DNA from: Desulfobacteraceae bacterium
GTDB taxonomy: Bacteria; Desulfobacterota; Desulfobacteria; Desulfobacterales; Desulfobacteraceae
Direction of reading: 5' to 3'
Assembly: GCA_003354055.1 (NCBI GenBank)
Contig: PIVQ01000007.1
Span: 1 to 47,814, forward strand
DNA length: 47,814 nucleotides
The notes under the pieces are model-generated. The model made no database searches. It was not told the origin of the DNA and saw nothing but the letters and a program-made list of their open reading frames with translations. Shown one piece after another: positions 31,228 through 38,737 of this stretch; position 1 is the first letter of the stretch; each line of letters starts with the position of its first letter. The translations under genes and the position numbers were made by a program.

Positions 31228-31860
31228 TTATTGCGCTTCCGGCCTGGACGGTGTTACAGCACCGCCAGGCCATTCTCTTGTGTCAAATTCCTCCATTTTC
31301 GTTGTGTGGTATTCGCTGGTGTTCGGATCAAAAATAAAAAAGGTTCTGCCCATCAAAGGGGCAAATTCACCGGCCTTTTCCGACAGGCTGTATTGATAGG
31401 GATAACCGTTTCGTTTTACTCTTCCCTTCAAAATCGTTGTTTTAAGGATACCGGCGTCTCTGAGCAGAGCCAGATATTGCCGGGTGGTGGTTTTATTGGC
31501 CAGCTTCAGTTCCATCAATTCATCGGCTGTGAATCGCTTTAATTCCCTGATAGCGGTCCACAGGAGAATTTCAGGCCGGTTGTCCAGGCTTCTTTTGTTC
31601 GCATATCTCCTGGTCATGGTCTTAATCACCGGGTCTTTAGAGGCATTGGGATCAAATTGCCGTTTTCCTGCCTGCGTAAGTCTCCACACCTTTTCCCGTT
31701 TGCTGCCCAGCCCGGCCGGAGTGATAAATTCGGCCTTTTCATATTCTTTTATCTTTCCGGTGATAAAAGACCGGCTTAGACTTGTATGGCGTTCCAAAAG
31801 AGAATAGGAAAACCGGCTGTTCACGATCATGGCCCGCTGTAGTTTGACGGCTTTATTCAT
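31228..31860 (-). CDS. Winged-helix DNA-binding protein
   Basis: The 210-aa protein has two winged-helix-like segments. The first (residues 16-60: FSYSLLERHTSLSRSFITGKIKEYEKAEF, then REKVWRLTQAGKRQF) and the second (about 100-170: LKRFTADELMELKLANKTTTRQYLALLRDAGIL). The wing ends with YPYQYSLSEKAGEFAPLM. The gene directly follows the MuB-type ATPase gene (TAATG overlap), so it is early. It may control early transcription or help replication. It has no direct counterpart in Mu that I can name. Confidence 0.68.
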   Translation of the reverse strand: MNKAVKLQRAMIVNSRFSYSLLERHTSLSRSFITGKIKEYEKAEFITPAGLGSKREKVWRLTQAGKRQFDPNASKDPVIKTMTRRYANKRSLDNRPEILLWTAIRELKRFTADELMELKLANKTTTRQYLALLRDAGILKTTILKGRVKRNGYPYQYSLSEKAGEFAPLMGRTFFIFDPNTSEYHTTKMEEFDTREWPGGAVTPSRPEAQ

Positions 31861-32576
31861 TATCTGATCCTTCCAGGGGCCGGAGCAGGTCTGCGGTCAG
31901 GCATGTCATCGACAATGGCCAGGGGGATTTGGTTGGTTTTATTGGCCTTGGCAATCCGCTCCAGCTCAACCATGATGTGGTAGAGCAGTCGAAAGCTGCC
32001 CTGGCATTTTTTGAGGATGGCACGGGCGGCCAAAGCTTCGATTTTAAGATCGCATGCCTTAATGCCGTATAAAAGGACATCATCAACAACCACAGGGCCG
32101 AAATCCACCACCCGGGTGACCCGCTGCCAGATCCGTCCCCTGGCTTTGAGATGGGCGTAAATGCTTGGTTCTCCGATCAGGACGATGGGGCAGCCGGTTT
32201 CATCATGGATATCCCGCAGATGTTCAATCAGTCTGATGTCCAGGCGGTCTGCCTCATCAATAAGCAGGGTTCTGGGACTAAGGTCCAGCTCTTCGATGAC
32301 CGCCTGTTTTACAAGGGCCACCCGGGATTTTTCCAAAGTACTCAACTTTTTTAATATGGCCGACAGCATTGCCATGGGGGTCCATCCCTCATGAACCCGG
32401 AGATAAACGACATCCTCATGATTTACTGCATATTCTTTGGCAGCCTCGGTTTTGCCCCGGCCAGCTTCGCCCCAGGACACCATGAATCCGGGCTGCCCTT
32501 TAACCGTGTCCCTCACAACTTCAAGGGCTTCACGGAATGCCAATACGCGGCTGGTGGGAATGAATACGTTCTTCAT
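31860..32576 (-). CDS. B: MuB-type AAA+ ATPase (transposition target protein)
   Basis: The 238-aa protein has Walker A GEAGRGKT (residues 36-43) and Walker B LLIDEAD (103-109), sensor 1 PIVLIGEPS, and a C-terminal helical part. It matches the MuB/TniB-type ATPase of transposable phages, which forms filaments on target DNA and activates the MuA transposase, giving target immunity. It directly follows the transposase gene, with AAGGAG before the start. The length is shorter than Mu B (312 aa), lacking an N-terminal helix-turn-helix, as in other Mu relatives. Confidence 0.92.
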   Translation of the reverse strand: MKNVFIPTSRVLAFREALEVVRDTVKGQPGFMVSWGEAGRGKTEAAKEYAVNHEDVVYLRVHEGWTPMAMLSAILKKLSTLEKSRVALVKQAVIEELDLSPRTLLIDEADRLDIRLIEHLRDIHDETGCPIVLIGEPSIYAHLKARGRIWQRVTRVVDFGPVVVDDVLLYGIKACDLKIEALAARAILKKCQGSFRLLYHIMVELERIAKANKTNQIPLAIVDDMPDRRPAPAPGRIR

Positions 32577-32590
32577 GTTGCGCTCCTTTT

Positions 32591-34726
32591 CTATAGAATT
32601 AGCTTCAGATCTTCATAACGCTCCCGGTAGTTTTCAAACTCCGGCAGCGTTTCAAAATTCGTCATAAATGCCTGGTCGTCAGGGTCCAGATCCCGGCCGT
32701 GCCTGTTGATCAGTTCAAAACACCAGTCATAATGTTCCAGGTCTGATCCCCAGATTCTGGGCCGGGCAATTTCGGGCAGGGTTTCTTGTTCGGCCACTGC
32801 TTTTTCTACGAGCTGTTCCAGCCGCTTGATCTCTTTTTCCGGAATCTGTTCCTGGACCTGTTTTACCTCGTTTGCGGCAGGGGCTTTGGATCCTTGGGTA
32901 AGGATAGCTGTTTTCATTTTCTGGCCGGTAAACGGCAGGACATTAAGGCTGTCCTGGGCATCTTTAGTGATCCCCATATCGTTGAGATGCTGGCGGGTCT
33001 GTTTGGCAAGTTTGGCCTGGCGTTTATTGGCTGCCTGGACCTGATCCAGAGATACCTGGTCACCAAAGAGCTGGGCCAGGGGATGACAGGCCTGGACCGG
33101 GCGGGCCTCACCCAGGTATACCCCGTCTTTTGTATAGCACCATGTTGTATCCAGGTTGGCCGTATCCACCATGGCCAGGACCGGTTCCTTGCGGCTTAGA
33201 TTCAGCAGGCAGTCTGATTCATAATCGATGCCCCATAACCTGATCCGGCAGTTCCTGGGTTTTACTTCCTTTCTCATCAGGAAATCATGATTCAATTGCA
33301 GCAGATCCACACCCGGTCCCCGGTTAGGTAGCAGGATGTCTGCCGGTGGTGCCGGAAGATCACTGTGGGGTTGCCGGGAATACCACTCAAAATATTGACC
33401 GATGATCAACGCTGCTTCCCGGAGATTCGGGATCCAGTTCTGGGTCTGGTTCTGATGCCAGGCCTTGTGCCATTTTTCATTCCGATGCATCCAGGCCGGT
33501 TTTGTATCAATGCTGTCCCCGCAGTAACTGGGCATCATGAATTCAAGCTGACTCTGGATAGTGAGAAAAAAGCGTTCCACCACCTTTGACCGTCCATTGT
33601 AGGGCTTTGCAAACATGGTGGCGGTTCCCACGCGGGCATACAGGCCGCGCATCTCTTCAAAATCCGGATTTGTTTCTGTGAACAATTTGGATTTAAAAGC
33701 CCGGCCGTTATCCAGGTAAACCGAGTCAGGGTAGCGGCCCAGGGTTTCCACTGCATTCCTGAAGGCGGCAAGGATGGAGACCTGGTTTTCCGTGGGCATG
33801 ATCTGCCACCCCACCGGATACCGGGATGCCCAGTCAAAAAAGACCAGGAGGATCATGCGGCAGGGGCGGCCGGTATCGGGATGGAGAATGGTGAAATTCA
33901 ATACCTTGCCGTCTGCTACCAGGCATTGGCCCACTTTCAGCAGGCTTGCGTCCCGTGTGATATAAGGCCCGTAATGGTCCTGGTAGGCCTTTTGGCCATC
34001 CCTGGCCAGGCAGATCACACCGGCATTGTAGCGTTCATAATCTTTGAGCCAGCGCCGGAAGGTGCTGTCTTCTGCGGTCTCCGGGATTCCCATTTTTTTA
34101 AGGGTAGTTCGGGTGGCATAAATAGCCATGGACACGGTGGGACGGGAGCCGTGCAGATAGCATTTTAAAAGAATCGTTTTGGCTGCCTCGGACAGTATGC
34201 GTTTTTTGTACTTATTGGTGCCGTGTTTTTTCCAGCCGCCACGGCCGTCACACAAAACCAGGTAATTATCATCATTTTTTCGCAATTTTTTATCCAGAGC
34301 TTCAATGGTCTTTTTTTGAATTTCTCCGATCTCTTCAAGTACCTGGGGTAGTAAAACACCGCTGTTATAGGACAATAAGAAGGCTTTTGCGGCCTTTCCC
34401 TTTTCCCCCCAGGGGGCCTGTGTCTTGGCCAGGCGGTAGGCATGAACCAGGTTATATTTTGCCATGCCGATTTTCTGTGATCGTTTGGGTACTTTAGTCT
34501 CAGTAATAAGGGCAGGTAGGCCGGGGTTCCCCGTGGCGGCTTCCCGGACGACCAGTTTCTCCTGAACCTTGGGGGGCAACAGGTCCCGGAGATAAAACAG
34601 TTCATTGCCACCCTGTTTTTTCTTTTTGACAGCGGACCAGTTTTCATTTTCCGCCCGGTTTCGGACCGCCCGCAGGCCTAAATTCATTGATTCGGCAATT
34701 TGTGATTCAGCGACTAAAGCATTCAT
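32591..34726 (-). CDS. A: MuA-type DDE transposase
   Basis: The 711-aa protein is of full Mu A length. The N-terminal domain has a winged helix (NLGLRAVRNRAENENWSAVKKKK, then NELFYLRDLLPPKVQ), followed by the end-binding helical domains. The catalytic triad is D272 (CLVADGKVLNF), D339 (SVYLDNGRAF) and E384 (SKVVERFFL), with a beta-barrel part after it. The C-terminal end, rich in Lys/Gln, should contact the MuB protein. It joins phage ends to target DNA in replicative transposition. AGGAG precedes the ATG. The frame is unbroken. Confidence 0.96.
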   Translation of the reverse strand: MNALVAESQIAESMNLGLRAVRNRAENENWSAVKKKKQGGNELFYLRDLLPPKVQEKLVVREAATGNPGLPALITETKVPKRSQKIGMAKYNLVHAYRLAKTQAPWGEKGKAAKAFLLSYNSGVLLPQVLEEIGEIQKKTIEALDKKLRKNDDNYLVLCDGRGGWKKHGTNKYKKRILSEAAKTILLKCYLHGSRPTVSMAIYATRTTLKKMGIPETAEDSTFRRWLKDYERYNAGVICLARDGQKAYQDHYGPYITRDASLLKVGQCLVADGKVLNFTILHPDTGRPCRMILLVFFDWASRYPVGWQIMPTENQVSILAAFRNAVETLGRYPDSVYLDNGRAFKSKLFTETNPDFEEMRGLYARVGTATMFAKPYNGRSKVVERFFLTIQSQLEFMMPSYCGDSIDTKPAWMHRNEKWHKAWHQNQTQNWIPNLREAALIIGQYFEWYSRQPHSDLPAPPADILLPNRGPGVDLLQLNHDFLMRKEVKPRNCRIRLWGIDYESDCLLNLSRKEPVLAMVDTANLDTTWCYTKDGVYLGEARPVQACHPLAQLFGDQVSLDQVQAANKRQAKLAKQTRQHLNDMGITKDAQDSLNVLPFTGQKMKTAILTQGSKAPAANEVKQVQEQIPEKEIKRLEQLVEKAVAEQETLPEIARPRIWGSDLEHYDWCFELINRHGRDLDPDDQAFMTNFETLPEFENYRERYEDLKLIL

Positions 34727-34735
34727 CTGTATCTC

Positions 34736-35584
34736 CTAATCATCGCTTTCAGCTATGTTGAGCATAATTTTAATATGTTTGATAACTTCTGGTTTGCTAT
34801 TGTCAGTCCAGCCACCGTTCCGGGCATCTGAAATAACTTCCAGCATTTCGTTGTAAAGCCTTTTGAAACCGGGGCTGACCAAGACAGAATTCGCGGCCGC
34901 AGTGGAGGCTTTCTTGGTTTTGTTTTTTACCTTTTCCCCTTTGAATTGCTTCACGAATTTTTCTACAAACGCCTTTGTAATTTTGGTACCTGGATCCTCT
35001 TCCAGTTTTTCCACAATGGCGTCCCAGACTTTTGGCCGATCTTCCAGCGGTAGTGTGGTCAGGGGCCTGGCCTGGGCCTCATTTCTTGGCAGCAGAAGAT
35101 CTTCCCGGATGGCCGGGGCATCTTCATCAGGGCTTTTGCAAAGGCCTTCGGGTCGGGTGCATTTACCAGATCCCCAGGGTATCCTCACCCCTTTATACTT
35201 GCGGTTTGCCATGCCTTTGCGGTGGGAGCAGTCGGCGCAGGTAGCTTCGTCTAATTTTTCAGATACAGAATCTAAAACGTCCGCATTTGCGGACATTTTC
35301 TCCTGAAGTAAATTGACTGTCCTATATGCGTCCATCTGCTGATATGCAGAGGTCTTGCCAAGGTCCCAGACTTCTCTTGCATACTTTGGGAAGGTTTTGT
35401 GGGTCTGACGATATAACCGGTTATCGTGGATCTCAGCCAAGGCCCAGCCAACTTCCAGGAATGTTGCAAGACCTTTGCGAATAACATTCTCACAGGCCGC
35501 CAGCCGCTCTTTTTCAGAATCTTGCATTATATCGATGATGTCTGAGTCTTCCCGGGGCTTTTCAATGGTGATTGTCTCTGTCAT
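34736..35584 (-). CDS. DUF3102-like early protein with Cys motif
   Basis: The 282-aa protein has the pattern LATFLEVGWALAEIHDNRLYRQTHKTFPKYAREVW (residues 40-75) with GKTSAYQQMDAYRTVNLL, as in DUF3102 and related phage and plasmid proteins with ParB-like helix-turn-helix. From about residue 116 a set of Cys residues (CADCSHRKG, then KCTRPEGLC) could bind one zinc. The C-terminal part is basic and helical. It lies between the Ner-like genes and the transposase and is expressed early. A role in DNA binding or replication control is likely, but I know no experimental data. Confidence 0.6.
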   Translation of the reverse strand: MTETITIEKPREDSDIIDIMQDSEKERLAACENVIRKGLATFLEVGWALAEIHDNRLYRQTHKTFPKYAREVWDLGKTSAYQQMDAYRTVNLLQEKMSANADVLDSVSEKLDEATCADCSHRKGMANRKYKGVRIPWGSGKCTRPEGLCKSPDEDAPAIREDLLLPRNEAQARPLTTLPLEDRPKVWDAIVEKLEEDPGTKITKAFVEKFVKQFKGEKVKNKTKKASTAAANSVLVSPGFKRLYNEMLEVISDARNGGWTDNSKPEVIKHIKIMLNIAESDD

Positions 35585-35598
35585 GGCTCCGTGTCCTC

Positions 35599-35814
35599 CT
35601 ATGATGCTTTCTTAGGTTTTTCTGCAATTTTACCGTTTTCAAAGAGATTTTCAGGGCACCCTGCGTCCGTGAGGTAATCAACCAAAGGTTGTGATGTTTT
35701 GATCCCTTTAAGGAATTTGCTGACAAAGGATTCTGAGCAGTTACGTTCCTTAGCAATGCGTCTGGCCTTGATCTCGTTTTGCATCATCCAGTATTTTACG
35801 TCTAAGCCGGTCAT
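35599..35814 (-). CDS. ner: Small HTH protein (Ner-like)
   Basis: The 71-aa protein has a helix-turn-helix at residues 14-45 (EIKARRIAKERNCSESFVSKFLKGIKTSQPLVDYL). In Mu the ner gene is the first early gene and represses the early promoter. Here this gene is the second of the early operon and starts one base inside the stop of the first (TAATG). The likeness to Ner is by size, position and fold; closer match to the Cro/C1 type is possible. Confidence 0.6.
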   Translation of the reverse strand: MTGLDVKYWMMQNEIKARRIAKERNCSESFVSKFLKGIKTSQPLVDYLTDAGCPENLFENGKIAEKPKKAS

Positions 35815-36284
35815 TATAATTTCCTTTGCATTCTCAAAGTTTTTAGACGATCCCTGCTTTTCTTTAGCTCCGCATCCCGTTCCCGTTTTTCTTCAATGGC
35901 TTTTCCGATCTCATAAAAGACCACCTCAGTATCATCTAAGATGGTCAATCCGGTTCCTTGAAATGCCGCTTTGATAACAGCAGTGTCATTTGTCGCCGCA
36001 GAAAATGCCGGTGCCCAACCTAAAGGGATCCGATACCCTTTTTTTGACTCAGCAGACCAGTTCGCAATATGGTTGGTTGTTATGCTCTCTGACAGCAGAC
36101 GGGACATTTCATCCGCGATTTGCTCTCTTGATAGCAGACAACGTTTAAGCGTATCGTGTATGGCTTTCTGGATTGAATCAGCCCTTTTGAAGCTTCCCTC
36201 TGTGTACTGAGAGGTTTTATTAACTTCGAAGGGCAGGGAAAGTTGTTCTTCCGTTCTGTCATGATCTGGCGGTATTTTTGTCAT
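35814..36284 (-). CDS. First early protein, DNA-binding type
   Basis: The 156-aa protein begins at ATG 36284 (the TTG at 36290 is in frame). It contains IQKAIHDTLKRCLLSREQIADEMSRLLSESITTNHIANWSAE, a helix-turn-helix-like segment that is frequent in the first early gene of Mu-like phages of this type, and a helical C-terminus with Arg/Lys-rich coiled coil (IEEKRERDAELKKSRDRLKTLRMQRK). It starts 104 bp from the repressor start and is read in the opposite direction. It may act as a Cro/Ner-type regulator of the switch. No family name is certain. Confidence 0.6.
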   Translation of the reverse strand: MTKIPPDHDRTEEQLSLPFEVNKTSQYTEGSFKRADSIQKAIHDTLKRCLLSREQIADEMSRLLSESITTNHIANWSAESKKGYRIPLGWAPAFSAATNDTAVIKAAFQGTGLTILDDTEVVFYEIGKAIEEKRERDAELKKSRDRLKTLRMQRKL

Positions 36285-36316
36285 TGCCAAAATCCCCGAA
36301 AAAAAGTAATGTTTGT

Positions 36317-36336
36317 CAGGTCAAAAACTTGACCTG
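36317..36336. promoter_or_regulatory. Operator between repressor and early operon
   Basis: CAGGTCAA-AAAC-TTGACCTG is a perfect 8-bp dyad in the 104-bp gap between the divergent repressor and early genes. Each arm contains TTGACC on one strand, so it can serve as -35 box on both strands. On the plus strand CACAAT follows TTGACC after 16 bases and would be the -10 of the repressor promoter. On the minus strand the -10 is not clear. This is the likely binding site of the repressor or Ner. Confidence 0.7.
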
Positions 36337-36388
36337 CCTCCGTTTTAATACACAATACGTGCTTTCGTCAAGGGGAAAAGTTGAAATT

Positions 36389-36970
36389 ATGGATTCCAAT
36401 TTTGAAAATGTGCTTAGCCGGGCAAAGAAAATCTTAAAAGCTGATAAGGACTTGCTGGTCGCAGAGGCAATTGGGATGACCGCCTCGGCGTTTAATAACA
36501 GAAAACGCTCTGGCTCGGTCCCGTATGCACATTTTATTGATTTTGCGAAAGCACGTAACGTTGATTTGAACTGGTTGTTTTCTGGAGTGGGTCCTATATA
36601 TAAGGATAATAAATCTCAGGGATCAGAAGATCAAAAAGCCAATCCCCCCGTATCTGAAAATAAAGCTGAAAATGTCACTGGCCGGGATCCGTCGCAAACC
36701 CAAGCCAGAGTCAAAGAACTTGAGGCTGAAGTAGGGCGGCTTGAGGCTCAATTATTTGATGCCGCAAAAGTTATTGTTGTATACGAGAGAGGGCAAAAAA
36801 TGATTGAGGCATTCATGCATAATGACGGTATGATTGATCTTACAGTCCTCCGCCCGGGATCATCTACCCCCCCCAAAGGTTCCTTCATGCCCTCCAGTCA
36901 CGATGATGAAGAATTTGATTTAGACAGTGACACGGACGACGATACAGACAGTAGTAAAGCCGCAGGGTGA
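36389..36970 (+). CDS. c: CI-like phage repressor
   Basis: The protein has 193 aa from ATG 36389; the longer frame starts inside the early gene and operator. Residues 1-70 form a helix-turn-helix of the phage CI repressor family (VLSRAKKILKADKDLLVAEAIGMTASAFNNRKRSGSVPYAHFIDFAKARNVDLNWLFSG). The middle is Asn/Glu-rich, followed by a coiled coil (RVKELEAEVGRLEAQLFDAAKV), then an acidic end (DDEEFDLDSDTDDDTDSS). There is no S24-type peptidase part, so it cannot cut itself on RecA activation; induction must use another way. It is read opposite to the lytic genes, as in Mu. Confidence 0.85.
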   Translation: MDSNFENVLSRAKKILKADKDLLVAEAIGMTASAFNNRKRSGSVPYAHFIDFAKARNVDLNWLFSGVGPIYKDNKSQGSEDQKANPPVSENKAENVTGRDPSQTQARVKELEAEVGRLEAQLFDAAKVIVVYERGQKMIEAFMHNDGMIDLTVLRPGSSTPPKGSFMPSSHDDEEFDLDSDTDDDTDSSKAAG

Positions 36971-37046
36971 GGAATGTCGACTTGTTGCAATTCTAATAAA
37001 TCAAGATTGTTCTTTATTAAAAACAACAACCCCACTGCTGCAAATA

Positions 37047-37454
37047 ATGAAGAAAATTCAAGAAGGCCTGGAAAAGTATTTCGAAGCTTACAAGCTTATG
37101 CTCCATGCCGGAAGCCGTGAACAGCAGCGTCATTTGTTTCATAGCCCTGGAAGCGACGACGCATACATCATTAATCGAAAAGGATTTATACAAGCTTCAA
37201 AACACAGATCAAAACGGCCTTACAATAATATCTATGACTACGCTATTCTTGAAGATCATCAGCTCCTTAAAAACTACATTGCCGATGCACAGCTCCTGAA
37301 ACCTGTTCACTTGTCTATCCGCCGTCGGGTCGATGACTCCACAATGCTTTACGTCAAAATATGTGCAACAAAACTGGATAAGGAACGGTTTCTAATGAAA
37401 GTCTTTTACGGGAAAAAACTCCATTTGAGAAATCGTTTTAAAAAATATTCCTGA
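37047..37454 (+). CDS. Unknown protein downstream of the repressor
   Basis: The protein has 135 aa from ATG 37047. The ribosome site is weak, and the frame is open further upstream into the repressor gene (36927), so a start by coupling is possible. It has an N-terminal helix (KKIQEGLEKYFEAYKLMLHAG) and a basic C-terminus (KVFYGKKLHLRNRFKKYS). I do not recognise a family. It is read with the repressor and may be expressed in the lysogen. A direct function cannot be given. Confidence 0.5.
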   Translation: MKKIQEGLEKYFEAYKLMLHAGSREQQRHLFHSPGSDDAYIINRKGFIQASKHRSKRPYNNIYDYAILEDHQLLKNYIADAQLLKPVHLSIRRRVDDSTMLYVKICATKLDKERFLMKVFYGKKLHLRNRFKKYS

Positions 37455-37469
37455 AAGCCTCTTTTTTCC

Positions 37470-37494
37470 GGTATCTAAGGGTTTCTCTGATACC
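37470..37494 (+). terminator. Possible hairpin after the 135-aa gene
   Basis: GGTATC (37470-37475) and GATACC (37489-37494) pair around 13 bases, 16 bp after the stop. No good T-run follows, so termination is only possible. Confidence 0.35.
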
Positions 37495-37509
37495 CAGTCC
37501 ATTCTTTTT

Positions 37510-37534
37510 GTGATAGGTAGACAACAACTATCAC
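37510..37534. promoter_or_regulatory. Inverted repeat before the 121-aa gene
   Basis: GTGATAG (37510-37516) and CTATCAC (37528-37534) are perfect 7-bp arms around 11 bases. The site ends 22 bases before the start at 37556 and just before the AAGGAA ribosome site. It could be an operator or an RNA hairpin that hides translation. Confidence 0.45.
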
Positions 37535-37555
37535 TATCATAAGGAATAGAATCGC

Positions 37556-37921
37556 ATGATCGAACTCGTTGAGCTGCTCAGACACAGATATGATCCGGAG
37601 AAAATCGCTTCAATAGTTACCGAAACCCCACTCTCAAAGCCATATGATGTAATTGTGTTTAATGAAAAAGGGGATGTTCTTCAATCCAAACGCCTGCCGG
37701 AAGAATCAAATATATTTCTGTACATTCATTTTCATGAATACAAATCAGTCAGATCCGCAATGTCAAGCGCCACTGGCACCACTCCCCGGATCATAAAGAT
37801 AAATATAAACTTTCAAGAGGCCGAGGTCTCGATCCTTTGCCACATATACGCAGATTCTTTAGCCGGTAACACATGGGAAGCCAAGGTTTGGCCCGTAGAA
37901 AAGGACGCTGTTATTATCTGA
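37556..37921 (+). CDS. Unknown small protein in the lysogenic operon
   Basis: The 121-aa protein starts at ATG 37556, nine bases after AAGGAA. It has a helical start (ELVELLRHRYDPEKIASIV) and then a beta-rich part (YDVIVFNEKGDVLQSKRL, RIIKININFQEAEVSILCHIY). The segment resembles no family I can name. No signal or membrane part is present. It follows the repressor operon in the same direction, with an inverted repeat just upstream. It is a candidate lysogenic conversion gene. Confidence 0.55.
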   Translation: MIELVELLRHRYDPEKIASIVTETPLSKPYDVIVFNEKGDVLQSKRLPEESNIFLYIHFHEYKSVRSAMSSATGTTPRIIKININFQEAEVSILCHIYADSLAGNTWEAKVWPVEKDAVII

Positions 37922-38053
37922 TTAAAGCAGCAGTCCACCAAAAAATGCCACTGTCTGAAATTACCTGTTTATTTGATATTGCAGACCCCGTGCGCCAAAT
38001 ATAAAGTATATGAAAAGATTTAATCTAATACTCCATAATTAAAAGGATAAACC

Positions 38054-38737
38054 ATGAAACCTCTTTCTAAGACCCTTGATTATATTTTGATCTCTTTCCT
38101 TGCAATGTCTTTGTTCTTCATCACTGGCTGTTTCGACAGTGATCACCCAATGGATAAATTGATCTCATCCACGACCCTTGAAAATGCAGTTCCTTTCACC
38201 ATCTATAGTACCGAAGTCCAGGAGGGCAAATCTGTGAAAGGAGGACGCAGGGTTCAGGCTTCCGTCCAAGTGCCTTTCAATATCCCAAGAGAAAAGCTTA
38301 AGCCCACCACTTTGGCCGCTCTCAAACAGATTAAAGAACAACACTCGAAAGCAGAATGGTTTGTTGTATATCTATACCCGGAAGGAGAAAGGGCAGGGAA
38401 ACTTGGCATCCACCTGGGGCGTGGCGAATACCTCGATGATAAAATCAATATTAAGTATGGTCTCATAACTGAGAAAGAAGGGATCAATTTGGAAAAACGG
38501 TATAAGGCAGGGGAAATGGAATACCCAACACCGAATGCCATAGAAGAAAGTATTTTTAAGATTGCACTTGGAATTTCAGAACACCATGACGCGTACTATA
38601 AAGAAAATTCTGACTCTGACCTATCATACCAATTAGTATCCCAAAAAACCGAAACCGCAGTTGAAACCCTGAAGACAATCAGAAATGGTTTTTTACAATA
38701 TTATACCTACGGCCAGGAACAAGAAATCATACAATAA
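38054..38737 (+). CDS. Prophage lipoprotein of unknown function
   Basis: The 227-aa protein has a signal peptide with a lipobox FITGC (Cys at about residue 27) and so should be lipid-anchored at the outer or inner membrane. The mature part begins FDSDHPMDKLIS and holds a mixed domain (SKAEWFVVYLYPEGERAGKLGIHLGRGEYLDDKINI) followed by helices. AAAAGGA lies eight bases before the ATG. It is the last gene before the non-coding end region and is read with the repressor. Lysogenic conversion by surface change or superinfection exclusion is an attractive role, but there is no direct evidence. Confidence 0.65.
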   Translation: MKPLSKTLDYILISFLAMSLFFITGCFDSDHPMDKLISSTTLENAVPFTIYSTEVQEGKSVKGGRRVQASVQVPFNIPREKLKPTTLAALKQIKEQHSKAEWFVVYLYPEGERAGKLGIHLGRGEYLDDKINIKYGLITEKEGINLEKRYKAGEMEYPTPNAIEESIFKIALGISEHHDAYYKENSDSDLSYQLVSQKTETAVETLKTIRNGFLQYYTYGQEQEIIQ

